DNA of 8,305 nucleotides from Streptomycetales bacterium (GTDB taxonomy: Bacteria; Actinomycetota; Actinomycetes; Prado026): assembly GCA_025361995.1 (NCBI GenBank), contig JANYIP010000134.1, forward strand, positions 1 through 8,305, read 5' to 3'. Each line of letters starts with the position of its first letter. Position 1 is the stretch's first letter. Under the pieces are notes generated by a model. That model made no database searches, had not been told where the DNA came from, and saw only the letters and a program-made list of their open reading frames with translations. The translations under genes and the position numbers were made by a program. This document shows, piece after piece, positions 1 to 8,305 of the stretch.

Positions 1-660
1 GATCAGCAGCGTGCAACCGCCCATCAGCAGCCCGGCGCCGGCGAAGTCGATGCGGTGCTGGCGACGCACGACGTCCTCCTTGAAGTGGGTCAGCAGCATG
101 TACACCGCCGCTGCGCCCACCGGCAGGTTGACGAAGAAGATCCAGCGCCAGGACAGGTACTCGGCGAAGACCCCGCCCAGCGTCGGACCCAGCACCGAGG
201 CGACGCCCCACACGCTCGCGATGTACCCCTGGACGCGAGCGCGCTCCTCGATCGAATACAGGTCGCCGACGATGGTCATGCTCATCGGTTGCACCGCCCC
301 CGCGCCGATGCCCTGCAGCGCGCGGAACGCGATGAGCGAGGGCATGCTCCAGGCCATCCCGCACAGCACTGACCCGAGCAGGAACACCGCGATCCCGAAC
401 AGCATCACCGGGCGTCGCCCGCGCACGTCGGCGAACTTCCCGTACAACGGGACTGTCACCGCCTGGGTCAGGAGGTAGATCGAGAAGAGCCAGGGGAACT
501 GGGAGAAGCCGCCGAGCTGACGCACCACCGAGGGCACAGCGGTCGCGATGATCGTGCTGTCGATCGCGACCAGGCCAACCGACAACATCAAGGCAGCCAG
601 CACAGGCCCGCGCTCTGAGCGGAACCCGACGCCCGCGGCCGCCTGCGGCTGCGCGGTCAC
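1..660 (-). CDS. DHA2-family MFS multidrug efflux transporter, N-terminal part (runs off left edge)
   Basis: Proton-driven drug exporter of the inner membrane, EmrB/QacA (14-TM, DHA2) type. The frame is open from the GTG at 660 to the edge of the window, giving 220 residues, so less than half of a usual ~480-550 residue protein is present. Visible family motifs are the TM1 motif with Asp34 (AIDSTIIATAVPSV, 32-45), motif A in the TM2-TM3 loop (GKFADVRGRR, 74-83), the QGIGAGAVQP stretch (116-125) and the antiporter motif C (GPTLGG, 158-163) followed by WRWIFFVNLPVG. About six to seven hydrophobic segments are recognisable. The GTG start is supported by an AGGAG at 666-670, five bases upstream. 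It lies 27 bases after the DUF1801 gene on the same strand, so they are probably co-transcribed. The substrate cannot be told from sequence. The family call is firm; involvement in antibiotic resistance is only inference. Confidence 0.93.
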   Translation of the reverse strand, partial: MTAQPQAAAGVGFRSERGPVLAALMLSVGLVAIDSTIIATAVPSVVRQLGGFSQFPWLFSIYLLTQAVTVPLYGKFADVRGRRPVMLFGIAVFLLGSVLCGMAWSMPSLIAFRALQGIGAGAVQPMSMTIVGDLYSIEERARVQGYIASVWGVASVLGPTLGGVFAEYLSWRWIFFVNLPVGAAAVYMLLTHFKEDVVRRQHRIDFAGAGLLMGGCTLLI

Positions 661-665
661 GGTCG

Positions 666-670
666 CTCCT
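666..670 (-). promoter_or_regulatory. Ribosome binding site of the MFS transporter
   Basis: AGGAG on the minus strand, five bases before the GTG at 660. It sits in the 27-base spacer after the DUF1801 stop and fixes the GTG as the start. Confidence 0.75.
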
Positions 671-687
671 AGCTGTCGGTGAGATCC

Positions 688-1029
688 TCACCAAGATAAG
701 GCACAGGCCGCCACCCAGCGCTCGATGAGGTCGTACGGGATGGGCTTGGCGAGAGGGAAACGCGCGGTGCTCTTGGCGGCGCGGAAGGGCGCGAGCTTGC
801 GCTCGAGCTCGCCGGCGTCGGTCGGCAGCGGGTAGATGCTGATGAAGCGCTTCCAGGCTGCGACGTACAGCAGGACACGGCCGTCGAGGCTGAACGTCGG
901 GATGCCGTAGCTGATCGACTCGGCGACTGCCGGTACGGCGTGGTGGATCCGGCTGCGGATCCCCTCGACGATCGCACGGCTCGCAGCGGGGAGCGAGGCG
1001 AGGTAGGCGTCCACGCTGGCGAGCGCCAT
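688..1029 (-). CDS. DUF1801 (YdhG-like) family protein
   Basis: Small soluble protein of 113 residues belonging to the DUF1801/YdhG family. Some members are annotated as iron chaperones after a frataxin-like Bacillus protein, but the biochemical role of most is not established. The family core is clear: ISYGIPTFSLDGR (39-51), the aromatic YVAAWKRFISIYPLP (55-69), and a C-terminal FPLAKPIPYDLIERWV (91-106). The length is normal for the family, so the gene appears intact. The ATG at 1029 overlaps the TGA of the upstream oxidoreductase remnant by one base (TGATG). A GTG one codon earlier (1032) would overlap by four bases (GTGA). No strong ribosome binding site is visible, so translation probably depends on ribosomes finishing the upstream frame. 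Because that frame is truncated, its expression may be altered. It is followed by the MFS gene in the same direction. Confidence 0.85.
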   Translation of the reverse strand: MALASVDAYLASLPAASRAIVEGIRSRIHHAVPAVAESISYGIPTFSLDGRVLLYVAAWKRFISIYPLPTDAGELERKLAPFRAAKSTARFPLAKPIPYDLIERWVAACALSW

Positions 1030-1682
1030 CACGCGCCCACCGGGCCGAACCAGCGCTCGACCCGGTCGGCCGCGAACGCGGTCTTGTCCGCGACCAGCTC
1101 CGTCGACGGGCCTTCCAGATCGCCGACCGGGCTCTGCCCGTTGAGGAACGTCACGTCGACCTTGGCGATCATGCCGTGGCCGAACTCCAGGTAGCAGACC
1201 CCGCGCCCGTCGTACGTCGACGTCGTGGTGGCGCTGTGTACGACGGCGCTGATCTGTGCGGCTGCGACCTTGGCCTGCCCCTCGGCGAAGACGCCGGCCT
1301 TCGGGGTACCGACGCTCGCGACATCACCGACGGCGTACACGCCGGGGTAGCGGGTCGCCAGGGTCAGCGAGTCGACCGGGATCCAGCCGTCGACCGGCAT
1401 CCCGGACTCCACCACCACAGCTGGCGCCCGGTGCACGGGCACTCCGAGGAACAGGTCGTACGCCAGCTCGCCGCCGCCGCTGAGCAGCGCCACCTTGCGG
1501 TCGGGGTCGAGCGCCTTGACCAGCTCGCCGGGGTGCCAGGCGATGCCCCGGCTGGCGAAGGCAGCGAGCACCGCCTCAGAGGCCTGCGGCGACGGCGGGA
1601 TCGGCACGCCCAGCGGCATCGCCAGCGAGACCTGCGAGGAGCCGGTCAGGCCGCGCTCGACCAGGTGGTCGTGCACGAGAAG
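1029..1682 (-). pseudogene. 5'-truncated FAD/NAD(P)-dependent oxidoreductase (sulfide:quinone reductase-like) remnant
   Basis: About 217 codons match the C-terminal part of a flavoprotein disulfide reductase-fold oxidoreductase of the sulfide:quinone reductase/FccB-like group. Coding similarity begins abruptly at LLVHDHLVERG (from 1682). It goes on through PLGVPIPPSP, LAYDLFLGVPVH and DGWIPVDSLTLATRYPGVYAVGDV, where the Gly-Asp at about 1325-1330 is the C-terminal FAD-binding motif. It ends with the family-like tail CYLEFGHG and ERWFG. Complete members have roughly 150-200 more residues at the N-terminus carrying the GxGxxG dinucleotide-binding loop. None of that is present in any frame upstream. 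Instead the sequence to the right codes, in a different frame, for the 3' end of an unrelated gene. The frame stays open up to an ATG at 1814, but that first part reads antifunctionally through the neighbour and looks like no protein. Without the N-terminal FAD loop the product cannot be an active flavoenzyme. The recognisable part is well supported; the exact 5' limit is uncertain by some 30 bases. Confidence 0.8.
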
Positions 1683-2350
1683 TCCGGCAGCGTGGACGCC
1701 GATTCCCAGCCGGGCCTGATCACGGCAAGCAGGTTCCCGGTGATGATCAACGTGGTGGGCCAGTGGTCCAGAAGACGCTGCATGAGCGAGGGGTTCAGGA
1801 CGAGCATTGCCCACAGTGGGTCGTCGCAGTGGACCCGGTAACGGTCATCGAACTCTCCGGACTCGGTATCGACCCCTGGGCCGAACCTGCGCCAGCCGAT
1901 GTCGGTCCCTCCGGTGGGCACCACAGCCAATTTGTGGTCGCTGGGGAAGTTGACCAGGCCCGCCGAACCGATCTGGAGCCGGAGGAGCTCAGGCCGGTCT
2001 CCCGTTCGATGAAACGAGACACCGGTGAGGTCGAGGACAGTGGCCCCGTTTTCCAAAGGTGTGCACACGTGCCGGGTGATCCGAGGGCAGCTGTCAGTGA
2101 TGTCGAGCTCGACCAGGCGGGCGCTCAGCCGCGCGTCCAGAGCGGTGAACGTCCAGGAGTTCTCCCGCGCCGCGGCGGCGACGTCGTCCTCGCGCGCGAG
2201 CAGCCGACGACCTTCCTGGCCCCACAACAGCTGGCACGTCGACCGGTCCATCACGTCCACCGGGTCGAGGACTTGACCGGCCGCGGGCTCCGGGTCCAGC
2301 GCAGGCGCCAGGTACATGTCATCCCCGGTGGGCTGGTCGGCTGTGGCCAT
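1646..2350 (-). CDS. Uncharacterised actinobacterial protein, 3' end apparently replaced
   Basis: A 234-residue frame from the ATG at 2350. I do not recognise a named family, but the pattern resembles a group of unannotated actinobacterial proteins. That pattern has an Ala/Arg-rich helix leading to a W-x-F segment (about 58-69), a beta-rich middle, and a C-terminal block of FDDRYRVHCDDPLWAMLVLNP (167-187) with LMQRLLDH, then LLAVIRPG (207-214). In that group a further ~30 residues usually follow the W/R-P-G motif. Here residues from about 223 to the stop are read out of frame from the adjacent oxidoreductase gene and have no family character. The gene is therefore probably a 3'-truncated chimera and may be non-functional. 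No signal peptide or convincing membrane helix is seen. The start is uncertain: a GCAGGA lies directly against the ATG at 2350, while an ATG at 2317 has GGGGA at better spacing. It is divergent from the phosphotransferase across 55 bases. A CATACT hexamer at 2395-2400 could serve as its -10 box, but I see no matching -35. Confidence 0.6.
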   Translation of the reverse strand: MATADQPTGDDMYLAPALDPEPAAGQVLDPVDVMDRSTCQLLWGQEGRRLLAREDDVAAAARENSWTFTALDARLSARLVELDITDSCPRITRHVCTPLENGATVLDLTGVSFHRTGDRPELLRLQIGSAGLVNFPSDHKLAVVPTGGTDIGWRRFGPGVDTESGEFDDRYRVHCDDPLWAMLVLNPSLMQRLLDHWPTTLIITGNLLAVIRPGWESASTLPDFSCTTTWSSAA

Positions 2351-2390
2351 TCCTGCGTCTGCTTTCTCGGTGGTGATCGTCGCGCGTATC

Positions 2391-2396
2391 GGTGAG
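2391..2396 (+). promoter_or_regulatory. Ribosome binding site of the phosphotransferase
   Basis: GGTGAG lies nine bases upstream of the GTG at 2406. It supports that GTG over the in-frame ATG at 2316, which would put 30 extra codons across the divergent spacer and into the neighbouring gene. Confidence 0.5.
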
Positions 2397-2405
2397 TATG
2401 CCCGC

Positions 2406-3332
2406 GTGGACCTCGAGCGAGTGTGTTCAGGATTCGAGCTGGGTGCCCTGCGCGATGCACGTACCGTGACCGGCGGCCTGTCGAACGACATGTGGCAGGT
2501 GCGGACGGACCGTGGCGAGTACGCGGTCAAGGCGATGGTCGTCAATGCGGACCGACCAGACTTCGTCGCGAATCTTGAGGCGGCATTCACGGTCGAGCTC
2601 AGGGCGTACGGGGCGGGAGTGGCGATGCCGGAGCCGATCGCCGTACCCGGGTCGGGCCGGTGCCTGCTCGCGACTGATGGTCGCTTCACCCGAGTGCATG
2701 CATGGATCGGCGGGGCTCCCGCCGACCCGTCGACACGCTGCGCCGAAGCGGGAGACCTGCTGGCTGGCATTCACGCGGTCTCACCTTCTGCCGCGGTTGC
2801 CCTCGACGACGAACCGTGGAGTGCCGCTGCGTGGCGCGACGTGGGTGACCAGGCTGCGGATCCCGAGCTGGCTGACGCGATTCGCGGCAGCGCCGATCTT
2901 CTGGCTCGGCTAGAGGCCGTGACCAGCACCGGCCCGGCCGTGGTGCCGACCGTCGAGAGTCATCGAGACCTGGACCCGAAGAACGCGCTCGTCGCTCGGT
3001 CCGGGTTGCTGGCCGTCGACTGGGACGCAGCTGGCTCCATCCCGGTGGCTCGCGAAGCCGTCCAGGTGGCGTTGGACTGGAGTACGGATCCAGCGGGCTT
3101 CAGCGACGTGCTTGCGGGCTACCGGGCGAAAAGTCCCTACGACGTACCTCGGGAGCTGTGGGTGTTCGGAGGTTGGGTGTCCGCACACGCCGGATGGCTC
3201 GTGTACAACGCCTCAATCCAGCAGTCGAACAGCTCGGACGGTCGGCGGGGCGTCGGCGAAGCGACCGCCGCGCTCGCCAGGCTGCGAATGCTGTCGGTCG
3301 CCCTGCCGGAATACGTAGCTGTCATCGGATGA
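2406..3332 (+). CDS. APH/choline-kinase-fold phosphotransferase
   Basis: Cytoplasmic ATP- or GTP-dependent small-molecule kinase of the aminoglycoside phosphotransferase superfamily (PF01636 type), 308 residues from the GTG start, a normal size. Visible elements are the nucleotide loop GGLSNDMWQV (23-32), the lysine of the AVK motif (Lys42) and a glutamate in the following helix (VELRAYG, Glu64). The catalytic loop HRDLDPKN (186-193) has Asp188 as likely base and Asn193 as metal ligand. The metal-binding VDWD segment (204-207, Asp205) stands in place of DFG. All key residues are present, so an active kinase is expected. The substrate is not readable: the family covers aminoglycosides, macrolides, viomycin-type peptides, choline, homoserine and others, and nothing here is specific to a known resistance enzyme. 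It is transcribed alone on the plus strand, divergent from 1646-2350 and convergent with the UvrA-like gene. Confidence 0.88.
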   Translation: MDLERVCSGFELGALRDARTVTGGLSNDMWQVRTDRGEYAVKAMVVNADRPDFVANLEAAFTVELRAYGAGVAMPEPIAVPGSGRCLLATDGRFTRVHAWIGGAPADPSTRCAEAGDLLAGIHAVSPSAAVALDDEPWSAAAWRDVGDQAADPELADAIRGSADLLARLEAVTSTGPAVVPTVESHRDLDPKNALVARSGLLAVDWDAAGSIPVAREAVQVALDWSTDPAGFSDVLAGYRAKSPYDVPRELWVFGGWVSAHAGWLVYNASIQQSNSSDGRRGVGEATAALARLRMLSVALPEYVAVIG

Positions 3333-3367
3333 ATGCTCCAGAGCGCCGACGGACCATGGGAAGTCAG

Positions 3368-3375
<8 letters not shown>
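3325..3375. repeat. 8-bp inverted repeat spanning the convergent gene ends
   Basis: TCGGATGA (3325-3332) and its exact reverse complement TCATCCGA (3368-3375) flank the 35-base spacer between two convergent genes, and each arm contains one of the stop codons. It could form a loose bidirectional terminator stem, but the 35-base loop is long and there is no T-run. The symmetry may simply come from both proteins ending in Gly-stop (VIG and YVG). Confidence 0.3.
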
Positions 3376-5737
<2,362 letters not shown>

Positions 5738-5803
5738 CCTCGTGGCTCGTGGCCATCAGCAGGTCGATTCGGTGACTAGGCGACGCGCCCCAGCTGGTCG
5801 AGG

Positions 5804-6421
5804 TTAGTCGGCCCGGATCAGGCGGGCGAGCTCGCGCTCCAGGCCGAGGTCGCCGGTCGGGACGACCTCGAGCGGAAGTCCCAGCGTGGTCGCCGCATCC
5901 TCGGCGAGCTCACGGAGCTCGGCAGTCTCCCGCTGGGCGAGCCACACAACCCGGCGGTAGTGCCGGAAGTAGTCGTCGCGCAGCTCGGGCCGGGCGTCGA
6001 GGCCGAGCTCGATCACCACCGACCGGCGGAACGAGCGCACCAGGAAGTCGGTGAGCACGTACGTCCCCGGCTCGGCCTCGAAGATCGCGGCCATCTCCCG
6101 CTGCCCGGCGAAGATGTCGTAGCAGTGCGACCCGCCGAGCCGGGCGAGGCCGAGCCGCGAGCAGACCTCGTCCAGTGCTCCGTAGCTGCCGCAGTCGGCG
6201 TACCCGACGGCGATCCGTTCGTCGTACCGCAGCCGCAGCCGGCCGACCACGGTCTCGACCTCGGCCGAGATCTTCTCGGGATGGTTGTGCAGCAACGGCG
6301 GCAACGGGTGCACGTCGACCGCCCAGCCACGGCGCAGGGCGATGTCCGAGAGGTGCGTCGCGATCGCCCCGCATGCGACGACCGCGAACCTGCTCGCGGC
6401 GATACTCAGGGCTCCATCCAT
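5804..6421 (-). CDS. DUF1638 family protein of a corrinoid methyltransferase cluster
   Basis: A 205-residue soluble protein of the DUF1638 family (PF07796), full length for the family. No biochemical role is established, but family members typically sit beside corrinoid-protein activases, MttB-type methyltransferases and B12-binding proteins, as here beside the RACo-like gene. Characteristic segments are VVACGAI (14-20), LPPLLHNHPEKI (40-51), VGYADCGSYGALD (72-84), GGSHCYDIFAG (96-106), TDFLVRSF (124-131) and ELRDDYFRHYRRVVWLAQ (146-163). Cys17, Cys77 and Cys100 with His99 recur in the family as I remember it and could bind metal or cofactor (inference). The ATG at 6421 is chosen because GGGGAA lies just upstream, seven bases separate it from the activase stop, and family similarity starts there. 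The open frame running up to 6589 would extend inside the activase gene in a meaningless frame. Translation is probably coupled to the activase. Confidence 0.88.
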   Translation of the reverse strand: MDGALSIAASRFAVVACGAIATHLSDIALRRGWAVDVHPLPPLLHNHPEKISAEVETVVGRLRLRYDERIAVGYADCGSYGALDEVCSRLGLARLGGSHCYDIFAGQREMAAIFEAEPGTYVLTDFLVRSFRRSVVIELGLDARPELRDDYFRHYRRVVWLAQRETAELRELAEDAATTLGLPLEVVPTGDLGLERELARLIRAD

Positions 6422-6423
6422 GC

Positions 6424-6440
6424 TTCCCCTACTCGGGGAA
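6424..6440 (-). promoter_or_regulatory. Hairpin over activase stop codon and DUF1638 ribosome binding site
   Basis: On the minus strand TTCCCC, a five-base loop GAGTA and GGGGAA form a perfect 6-bp inverted repeat. The 3' arm contains the purine-rich ribosome binding site of the DUF1638 gene, and the TAG stop of the activase (6431-6429) lies at the loop and 3' arm boundary. A ribosome terminating on the activase would melt the stem, which would couple the two translations. The repeat is seen directly; the coupling is inferred. Confidence 0.45.
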
Positions 6441-8285
6441 CGAGAGCTCGTCGACGAATCGGTCGTTGAAGTCGGTGCGGTCGGAAAGTTCGACGTACTC
6501 CACCTCCTCGAGCAGGGCGGTGGCTCCCGCGCGTTCTGGCTTGGAAAGCAATGCCATCTTCGCGCCCTCGCCAGCCACGTTGCCCGCACTCACGATGCGG
6601 AGCACGGGCAGCTTCGGGACGAGCCCGATCCGGATCGCGCTGGCCGGCGACAGGTAGGTCCCGAACGACCCGGCCAGCAGCACTTGCGCGATGTCGGACT
6701 CGGCCAGCCCGACCTCTTCGAGCAGCAGCCGCCACCCGGTCGAGATCGCGGCCTTGGCGAACTGCAGCTCGCGTACGTCCCGCTGCGACAGGTAGACGAT
6801 GTCGGCGGCGTCCTCGACGACGCCGGGTTCGCCGTGCCAGGCCAGGACGAAGATCCGCTCGGCGCCCAGTGTCATAAGGTGCGGTGCGAGGCCAGGGCTG
6901 ATCACGGCGGCCTCCTCGTCCTTGACGAAGCGGCCGGAGCGGTCGAGCAGGCCGACCCGGACGAGCTCGGCGACGGCGTCGACGAGGCCGGAGCCGCACA
7001 GGCCTTGCGGCTTCACGTCACCGATGACCTGCAGGGTCAGCGCGTCGTCGACGATCTTGACGACCTCGATGGCGCCGTCGGCGGCCCGCATCCCGCACTT
7101 GATCGACGCTGCCTCGAACGCCGGCCCGGCCGGTGCGGCGGTGGAGACGAGCCGCTCAGCGTTGCCGAGGACGATCTCGCAGTTGGTGCCGACGTCGATG
7201 AACAGCCGCATCCGTTTGTCGCGCTCCATCCCCGACGCGAGGACGCCCGCCACGATGTCTCCGCCGACGTACGCACCGAGGGCCGGGAAGACGGTGGCCC
7301 GCGCACTGGGGTGTACCTGCACGCCGAGATCCGTGGCGAGCAGGTCGGGGTACGAGCGGGCGGCCATGATGAAAGGCGCGACGCCGACCGGCTCGGGGTC
7401 GATGCCGAGGGCCAGCTGGGTCATGGTGGCGTTGCCCGCGAGCGCGACCTCGTACACCTGGCGCGGGTCGATCCCGCCGGCGACGCACACCTCCTGCGCG
7501 AGCTCGTCCAGCGTCTCGTGGGCCAGCCGGCGCAGCCGGTCGAGGGCGGTGTCGTCGAGCATCGTCGCGCTGATGCGGGTGATGACGTCGGCGCCGAAGG
7601 GCTGCTGCTTGTTGAGCATCGAGCGCACCGCGACCGGCGTACCGGTGGACAGGTCGAGCAGGGTCGCGACGACCGTCGTGGTGCCGAGGTCGAACGCGAT
7701 CCCGTGCATCGTGGTGCTGGTGTCACCCGGCTCGACGTCGATGAGGATGTCGTCGACGATCACGGCCGTCACCTTGAAGTCGTTGGCGCGCAACACCTTC
7801 CCGAGGGTACGGACGGCCGACAGGTCGACCCTGAGCTCGAGGTCGTCCATCGCGGCGAGGACGCGCTCGACGTCGGTGACCTGGTCGTGCAGGGTCGGCT
7901 CGGTGAGCTCGAGGTGCCGCTTCTGCACGGCTGGCCGCAGGATGACCTGCCGCCCGACGCCCACTGTCGCCGCCTTGGGCCGCGTGGTCAGCGGCTGGAC
8001 CTCGATCTGCAGGTCGGTGTTGGCCAGCGCGAGGCAGGCCAGCCGCCAGCCGGAGCGCAGCTCGTCCGGGCTGAACGCCCGCACGTCGAGCCGCGAGATG
8101 GGCACCGAGCCGTCGATGATGCGCACCTTGCACTTCTTGCACGTGCCGTGGCCGCCGCAGGTCGAGTCGACCGCGATGCCGTTCCAGCTCGCGGCGTCGA
8201 ACAGACTGACGCCGGACGGCACCTTGACCTCCGGCCCGTCGGGCAGGAAGCGCAGCCGTACGCGGCCGACGCCCTCCCCGGTCAT
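6429..8285 (-). CDS. RACo-type ferredoxin/ASKHA reductive activator of corrinoid proteins
   Basis: 618-residue activase that uses ATP hydrolysis and a [2Fe-2S] cluster to reduce inactive Co(II) corrinoid protein to Co(I) in B12-dependent methyl-transfer systems; cytoplasmic. The N-terminal ferredoxin domain (about 8-98) has all four cluster ligands, Cys43-x5-Cys49-x2-Cys52 and Cys84. A linker/middle region follows (about 100-190), then the ASKHA ATPase domain (DUF4445 type) from about 195. This carries phosphate-1 FDLGTTT (198-204), AGNATMTQLALG (283-294), phosphate-2 IDVGTN (363-368), GLCGSG (428-433) and the adenosine-type LLAGSFG (536-542). The tail YVELSDRTDFNDRFVDEL is typical of the family, so the protein is complete. 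The ATG at 8285 is preceded by AGGAG three bases away; the frame stays open to the edge, so a slightly longer start cannot be excluded. DUF1638 follows directly. The partner corrinoid protein and methyltransferase are absent here and are expected beyond the right edge. The target methyl donor is unknown. Confidence 0.92.
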   Translation of the reverse strand: MTGEGVGRVRLRFLPDGPEVKVPSGVSLFDAASWNGIAVDSTCGGHGTCKKCKVRIIDGSVPISRLDVRAFSPDELRSGWRLACLALANTDLQIEVQPLTTRPKAATVGVGRQVILRPAVQKRHLELTEPTLHDQVTDVERVLAAMDDLELRVDLSAVRTLGKVLRANDFKVTAVIVDDILIDVEPGDTSTTMHGIAFDLGTTTVVATLLDLSTGTPVAVRSMLNKQQPFGADVITRISATMLDDTALDRLRRLAHETLDELAQEVCVAGGIDPRQVYEVALAGNATMTQLALGIDPEPVGVAPFIMAARSYPDLLATDLGVQVHPSARATVFPALGAYVGGDIVAGVLASGMERDKRMRLFIDVGTNCEIVLGNAERLVSTAAPAGPAFEAASIKCGMRAADGAIEVVKIVDDALTLQVIGDVKPQGLCGSGLVDAVAELVRVGLLDRSGRFVKDEEAAVISPGLAPHLMTLGAERIFVLAWHGEPGVVEDAADIVYLSQRDVRELQFAKAAISTGWRLLLEEVGLAESDIAQVLLAGSFGTYLSPASAIRIGLVPKLPVLRIVSAGNVAGEGAKMALLSKPERAGATALLEEVEYVELSDRTDFNDRFVDELSFPE

Positions 8286-8288
8286 CGA

Positions 8289-8293
8289 CTCCT
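8289..8293 (-). promoter_or_regulatory. Ribosome binding site of the activase
   Basis: AGGAG on the minus strand, three bases before the ATG at 8285. The spacing is short but acceptable and supports that start. No promoter can be seen in the remaining 12 bases to the edge, so the gene may be internal to an operon. Confidence 0.6.
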
Positions 8294-8305
8294 GAGAGGC
8301 GACGC

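Noticed and set aside
1176..2395. Two plus-strand open frames (1176-1841 and 1763-2395)
   Set aside because: Both are antisense to recognisable minus-strand coding sequence and have no domain-like pattern or convincing ribosome binding site.
2316..2405. Upstream ATG at 2316 as the phosphotransferase start
   Set aside because: It would overlap the divergent gene and add 30 residues not needed by the fold; the GTG at 2406 has a GGTGAG nine bases upstream.
2695..2702. TGCATGCA palindrome as an operator
   Set aside because: It is a single short palindrome inside the phosphotransferase coding sequence with no second copy, so chance is sufficient.
5738..5803. Terminator between the DUF1638 and UvrA-like genes
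   Set aside because: Only the 8-bp palindrome CCAGCTGG is present, with no stem-loop of useful length and no T-run on the transcribed strand.
6422..6589. Extension of the DUF1638 frame upstream to 6589
   Set aside because: The added 56 residues are out-of-frame reading of the activase C-terminus; the ATG at 6421 has a ribosome binding site and starts the family similarity.
6799..8295. Plus-strand open frame of 498 codons opposite the activase
   Set aside because: Ser/Thr/Arg-rich low-information translation with no motifs. The minus strand carries a complete ferredoxin/ASKHA protein.
8282..8305. A possible upstream gene ending with a four-base ATGA overlap at the activase start
   Set aside because: Only about 20 bases of that frame are inside the window; the lack of a stop there is not evidence of a gene.

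Overview
This is a GC-rich window with strong G/C preference at third codon positions, GTG as well as ATG starts and mostly GGAG-type ribosome binding sites. The protein types (a short DrrC-like UvrA, a DHA2 exporter, a DUF1801 protein and an aerobe-type corrinoid activation pair) suggest a soil-type actinobacterium. Genus cannot be decided from the sequence. Almost everything is on the minus strand; the only plus-strand gene is the phosphotransferase in the middle.

Left part (1-1690, minus strand, read right to left): the 3' two fifths or so of an FAD-dependent oxidoreductase gene, followed by a small DUF1801 gene whose start overlaps the oxidoreductase stop, then 27 bases later a DHA2-type multidrug exporter running off the left edge. 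The oxidoreductase has lost its 5' part. Its coding sequence begins abruptly near 1682 inside the 3' end of another minus-strand gene (1646-2350), an uncharacterised actinobacterial protein. The two meet out of frame, so both look damaged by one deletion or recombination event.

Middle (2350-3376): a 55-base divergent spacer separates the uncharacterised gene from a plus-strand APH-fold phosphotransferase (2406-3332). That gene converges on the UvrA-like gene, with 35 bases between their stop codons.

Right part (3368-8285, minus strand): a likely three-gene run. First is a corrinoid-protein reductive activase (RACo type: N-terminal [2Fe-2S] ferredoxin plus ASKHA ATPase domain). Seven bases after its stop comes a DUF1638 protein, and 66 bases further a short class II UvrA (DrrC-like). 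The first two are a known pairing from B12-dependent methyl transfer (demethylation) clusters. The activase reductively rescues Co(II) corrinoid protein to Co(I), and DUF1638 has no established role. The methyltransferase and corrinoid protein they would serve are not in the window and would be expected beyond the right edge.

I see no rRNA, tRNA, CRISPR array, insertion sequence or integrase. The most unusual items are the out-of-frame gene junction near 1690, the DUF1638 protein with its three candidate conserved cysteines, and a perfect inverted repeat that places the DUF1638 ribosome binding site in a hairpin over the activase stop codon.
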